Assembly (NCBI GenBank): GCA_017477425.1
Contig: JAFUVT010000032.1
Coordinates: 1-63,000, forward strand
DNA: 63,000 bases
Direction: 5' to 3'
Source: Bacteroidales bacterium
GTDB lineage: Bacteria; Bacteroidota; Bacteroidia; Bacteroidales; F082
The position numbers and the translations under genes are program-made. The notes beneath the pieces are model-generated. The model worked only from the letters and a program-made list of their open reading frames with translations. It searched no databases and was not told the origin of the DNA. Shown in pieces: positions 60,043 to 63,000 of the stretch. The first letter of the stretch is position 1. Every line of letters begins with the position of its first letter.

Positions 60043-60474
60043 ATGAAATTCTATGACATTGATGCCGTTTTCACCTTTGGAAAATATGAAGGCATGACCA
60101 TTGCCGAGGTCTACCAGAAAGACCCTAAATACTTGAAATACTGCGAGGAAAACATAGACGAATTCTATGTCTCGCCCTCGGTGATGCGTGAACTGAAGTC
60201 AATGAACCGCTCTATCAACGATTCGGCATTGCTCGATGTCAACTTCGACAAGATGAGCGACGACGAAATCAGTAGCTTCATATCGGGTCATGAAGAAGAG
60301 GACACCTTTGATGAAGCCAACCTAGAGCGTGACTTCGACTGGGAAAACAACGACTTCGCCGACGACTCGCCTTTCGACGAGTTTGAGGATGAATACGACG
60401 AAGAGGACTTCGCAGACGAGTTCGGCGACAGCTTCGACGAGAGTTTCGATGGCGGGATTGATGATCTTTATTGA
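60043..60474 (+). CDS. Acidic protein with ExoX-C-like N-terminal motif
   Basis: A 143-residue protein. Residues 8-36, beginning VFTFGKYEGMTIAEVYQKDP and continuing KYLKYCEEN, resemble the small C-terminal domain found after ExoX-type exonucleases ('FGKHKGK...' pattern). Residues 80-143 are extremely acidic (about half Asp/Glu), with repeated DDSPFDEFEDEYDEEDF-like runs. Such tails are DNA mimics, chaperone-like or metal-binding elements in other proteins. No partner is adjacent. It is bounded downstream by a strong hairpin. Confidence 0.72.
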   Translation: MKFYDIDAVFTFGKYEGMTIAEVYQKDPKYLKYCEENIDEFYVSPSVMRELKSMNRSINDSALLDVNFDKMSDDEISSFISGHEEEDTFDEANLERDFDWENNDFADDSPFDEFEDEYDEEDFADEFGDSFDESFDGGIDDLY

Positions 60475-60492
60475 TTAGAAACCAAATATAAC

Positions 60493-60530
60493 GGCCCTCT
60501 ATAGATTCCTCGGGAATGACATAGAGGGCC
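60493..60530. terminator. Hairpin between convergent genes
   Basis: GGCCCTCTAT pairs perfectly with ATAGAGGGCC around an 18-base loop. It lies 19 bases after the acidic-protein stop and 34 bases from the end of the glycosyltransferase gene. The T-tracts are imperfect. Confidence 0.72.
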
Positions 60531-60563
60531 TTGATATGTTTTGTTCAGTCGGATTTGCATCTC

Positions 60564-61514
60564 CTACTCAACATTCAACTTCTCTGAGATGGAATACACC
60601 CGCTTTTCGCGCTGCGTTGAGGTAATCATCTCTGCCAAGAAACCCGTTGAGAAAAGTTGCACGCCGATAACGATGGCCAAAAGTGCAAAATAGAATAAAG
60701 GCCTGCGTGTCATGCCATAAACATGGAAGAACAGACGTGAGCAAGCCAGATAAACTGCGATAATAAAACCTATTAGGAAAGTGACTGAGCCCATCAAACC
60801 GAAGAAGTGCATAGGGCGATTGCTGAACTTGGAGATGAAATTGATGGTCAGCAGGTCGAGATAGCCACGGACAAAACGGCTCATGCCAAATTTGCTGCTA
60901 CCGTATTTCCTTTTCTGGTGATGCACCACTTTCTCGCCAATATGGCTGAAGCCGTTCATCTTGGCAATGACGGGAATGTAACGATGCATCTCACCATACA
61001 CCTGGATGTTTTTCACTACCTCGTTACGATAGGCCTTCAAGCCGCAATTGAAATCGTGCAACTTGATGCCCGACATTTTGCGTGTGGTCCAGTTAAAGAA
61101 CTTCGAAGGAATGTTTTTGGCAATCTTCGAGTCGTAGCGCACCTTTTTCCAGCCCGAGACGAGGTCGTAGCCATCTTCCTTGATCATCTTGAAGAGTTCT
61201 GGGATTTCGTCAGGGCTATCTTGAAGGTCGGCGTCCATCGTGATGACTACATCACCCTGAACGATTTTGAAGCCTTCGTTCAAGGCTGGCGACTTGCCAT
61301 AATTCCTTCGAAAGCGCAAGGCCTTCACATTAGGGTTGGCCGCGGCCAAACCTTGAATAATGGGCCACGAATTGTCAGTAGAACCATCGTCAACGAAAAC
61401 GATTTCATAGCTGAATCCATGTTCGTCCATCACCCGACGTATCCACGATTCCAATTCAGGTAACGACTCGGCTTCATTAAGCAGCGGGACTACAACTGAG
61501 ATATCCATAATCAT
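60564..61514 (-). CDS. Family 2 glycosyltransferase (DPM1/GtrB-like)
   Basis: A 316-residue protein (314 if the in-frame ATG at 61508 is used). The GT-A domain contains ISVVVPLLNEAESLPELESW, FVDDGSTDNSW, FRRNYGKSPALNEGFK and the DxD-like VITMDADLQDSPDE. Two C-terminal transmembrane segments (LMGSVTFLIGFIIAVYLACS and LFYFALLAIVIGVQLFSTGF) anchor it in the inner membrane. Members transfer a sugar from a nucleotide to a polyprenyl phosphate carrier. Its start overlaps the serS stop (ATGA at 61514-61511), so it is translationally coupled with serS. Confidence 0.94.
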   Translation of the reverse strand: MIMDISVVVPLLNEAESLPELESWIRRVMDEHGFSYEIVFVDDGSTDNSWPIIQGLAAANPNVKALRFRRNYGKSPALNEGFKIVQGDVVITMDADLQDSPDEIPELFKMIKEDGYDLVSGWKKVRYDSKIAKNIPSKFFNWTTRKMSGIKLHDFNCGLKAYRNEVVKNIQVYGEMHRYIPVIAKMNGFSHIGEKVVHHQKRKYGSSKFGMSRFVRGYLDLLTINFISKFSNRPMHFFGLMGSVTFLIGFIIAVYLACSRLFFHVYGMTRRPLFYFALLAIVIGVQLFSTGFLAEMITSTQREKRVYSISEKLNVE

Positions 61515-62788
61515 CTAATTTCGGTTTTACCGCCCATGTAAGGTTGCAAGGCCTTCGGAATGGCCACCGAGCCATCAGCACGGAGGTTGTTTTCCAAGAA
61601 GGCAATCAGCATACGCGGCGGAGCCACAACGGTATTGTTCAAGGTGTGGGCAAAATAGTTGCCGTTCTTTCCCTTGATTCTGATTTTCAGTCTACGAGCC
61701 TGAGCATCGCCAAGATAAGAGCAGCTACCCACTTCAAAGTATTTCTTCTGGCGCGGCGACCAAGCTTCCACGTCCAACGACTTCACCTTCAGGTCGGCCA
61801 AGTCGCCAGAGCAACATTCCAATGTACGAACGGGAATGTCCATCGAACGGAACAGTTCGACAGTGTTTTTCCACATCTGCTCGTACCAATAGTCAGCATC
61901 ATCTTGCTTACAGAGCACCACCATCTCTTGTTTTTCGAACTGGTGAATGCGGTAAACGCCACGTTCTTCAATGCCGTGAGCGCCTTTTTCCTTGCGGAAA
62001 CAGGGTGAATAGCTCGTCAGCGTCAACGGCAACGAGTCCTCTGGGATGATTTGGTCGATGAATTTTCCAATCATCGAGTGTTCGCTAGTGCCGATAAGAT
62101 AAAGGTCTTCGCCTTCAATCTTATACATCATGGCGTCCATCTCGGCGAAGCTCATCACGCCAGAGACAATCTCACTACGCACCATAAAAGGTGGTATGCA
62201 ATAGGTGAAGCCACGTCCGATCATGAAGTCGCGGGCATAGGTAATGACAGCGGAATGCAGACGCGCTATGTCGCCCATCAAATAATAGAAGCCATTACCC
62301 GCCACGCGATGGGCCGAATCCAAATCCAAGCCGTTGAACTTGGCCATGATATCGGCATGATATGGTACCTCAAAATCAGGCACGACAGGTTCGCCGAAAC
62401 GCTCCTTCTCCACGTTGAAAGTGTCATCCTTCCCTATCGGCACTTCAGCTGCAATGATATTCGGGATGGCATACATCACCTTGGTGAGCTGCTCCATCAA
62501 CGAAGTCTGTTGTTTGCCGAGAGCCTCCAGCTCTTGTGCGTTGGCCTCCACGAGTTTCTTCATCTCGTTGGCTTTCTCAACTTCCTTATTTTTGAAAAGA
62601 ATACCAATCTCCTTTGAGATAGAGTTACGCTGCGAACGGAGGTCATCGGCACGTTGCTGACAGTCGCAGTATTGAGTGTACAGATTGATGGCCTCGTCGA
62701 CAAGAGGCAATTTATTGTCTTGGAATTTCTTCCTGATGTTTTCCCTGACCACGTCGGGATTCTTGACTAAAAACTTAATGTCTATCAT
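61511..62788 (-). CDS. serS: Seryl-tRNA synthetase
   Basis: A 425-residue class II synthetase of normal length. The N-terminal coiled-coil arm (about residues 27-105) contacts tRNA-Ser. The catalytic core has motif 2 SYSPCFRKEKGAHGIEERGVYRIHQFEK and motif 3 NNTVVAPPRMLIAFLENN. It charges tRNA-Ser with serine, whose biosynthesis genes lie 20 kb away in this window. A TATCTTTG element precedes it on the minus strand (62818-62825). Confidence 0.98.
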   Translation of the reverse strand: MIDIKFLVKNPDVVRENIRKKFQDNKLPLVDEAINLYTQYCDCQQRADDLRSQRNSISKEIGILFKNKEVEKANEMKKLVEANAQELEALGKQQTSLMEQLTKVMYAIPNIIAAEVPIGKDDTFNVEKERFGEPVVPDFEVPYHADIMAKFNGLDLDSAHRVAGNGFYYLMGDIARLHSAVITYARDFMIGRGFTYCIPPFMVRSEIVSGVMSFAEMDAMMYKIEGEDLYLIGTSEHSMIGKFIDQIIPEDSLPLTLTSYSPCFRKEKGAHGIEERGVYRIHQFEKQEMVVLCKQDDADYWYEQMWKNTVELFRSMDIPVRTLECCSGDLADLKVKSLDVEAWSPRQKKYFEVGSCSYLGDAQARRLKIRIKGKNGNYFAHTLNNTVVAPPRMLIAFLENNLRADGSVAIPKALQPYMGGKTEIR

Positions 62789-62817
62789 AGTAAAACGTTT
62801 TGCTTCGTTAGAACGGG

Positions 62818-62825
62818 CAAAGATA
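62818..62825 (-). promoter_or_regulatory. -7 promoter element, serS
   Basis: TATCTTTG on the minus strand, 29 bases before the serS start codon. Confidence 0.65.
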
Positions 62826-62868
62826 GGAAAAATCCATCAATGAAAAGGAAAAAAATAAGAGTTCCCCG

Positions 62869-62906
62869 GAAAACAGAGAAGCCCGCCGGCGTTTGCCGGC
62901 GGGCTT
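62869..62906 (-). terminator. rrn operon terminator, right copy
   Basis: Same 12-bp stem-loop and T-tract as at 95-132, here on the minus strand after the 5S gene. Confidence 0.92.
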
Positions 62907-62916
62907 TCCGTTGTGG

Positions 62917-63000
<84 letters not shown>

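Overview
The window is from a Bacteroidales bacterium; genus and species cannot be fixed from the sequence. The evidence is a -7 promoter element TAnnTTTG repeated before many genes (often TATCTTTG or TATTTTTG), a short SigA-type primary sigma factor, family-specific envelope proteins (Porin_10-type porin, CarboxypepD_reg/beta-barrel receptors, DUF4831), a BspA-type leucine-rich-repeat protein with a type A type-IX-secretion sorting tail, a tricorn-like S41 protease and the serC-serA-DUF1015 cluster. Base composition is near 50% GC in core genes and about 30-35% in one foreign-looking block (about 8.9-11.8 kb).

Layout. The window begins and ends in the same 5S rRNA 3' end plus terminator, as a perfect 141-bp inverted repeat, so it is the segment between two convergent rrn operons. 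0.2-6.6 kb: porin, cation/proton antiporter, NUDIX hydrolase, low-molecular-weight tyrosine phosphatase, C69 dipeptidase. 6.6-15.4 kb is accessory: DUF1848 protein, an internally deleted ATP-binding regulator, a three-gene AT-rich operon (methyltransferase-Sel1 fusion, cytoplasmic LRR protein, DUF6602-like nuclease), a UDG-family glycosylase, a DUF1016 nuclease with tandem palindromes in its coding sequence, and a DUF4143 ATPase behind 23-bp iterons. 15.5-19.1 kb: rpsO, pnp, sigma factor. 19.1-28 kb: two receptors sharing a duplicated promoter/signal-peptide block, alternating with two AAA ATPase-nuclease genes that each carry distinctive cis palindromes, and rpe. 28-41.2 kb: M20 dipeptidase, tricorn-like protease, TPR regulator, secreted LRR protein, peptide-binding lipoprotein, lon, rpmE2. 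41.5-45.4 kb: serine biosynthesis cluster with a four-helix-bundle gene and a DUF1015 protein carrying a metallothionein-like cysteine cluster. 45.5-55.1 kb: a type I restriction-modification locus with an HsdS shufflon. 55.1-63 kb: xerD-like recombinase, kdsA, DUF4831, sodium:solute symporter, DMT protein, acidic ExoX-C-like protein, glycosyltransferase, serS.

How the genes work together. The type I locus has one expressed hsdS (N1-C1), a silent N-terminal half (N2) on the opposite strand and a silent C-terminal half (C3), with four copies of an 18-bp core in alternating orientation and a dedicated tyrosine recombinase. Successive inversions can in principle build N1-C1, N1-C3, N2-C1 and N2-C3, giving four DNA specificities. 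A DUF1016 nuclease rides inside the invertible segment. The locus class is known; the nuclease cargo and the particular site geometry deserve attention.

The best candidates for something undescribed are the methyltransferase-Sel1/LRR/DUF6602 operon, the three ATPase-nuclease cassettes each with its own palindromic or iterated DNA, the 36-bp-periodic palindromes inside the DUF1016 gene, and the CxC cluster inside DUF1015. All functions are inferred from motifs read by eye; no database search was run.
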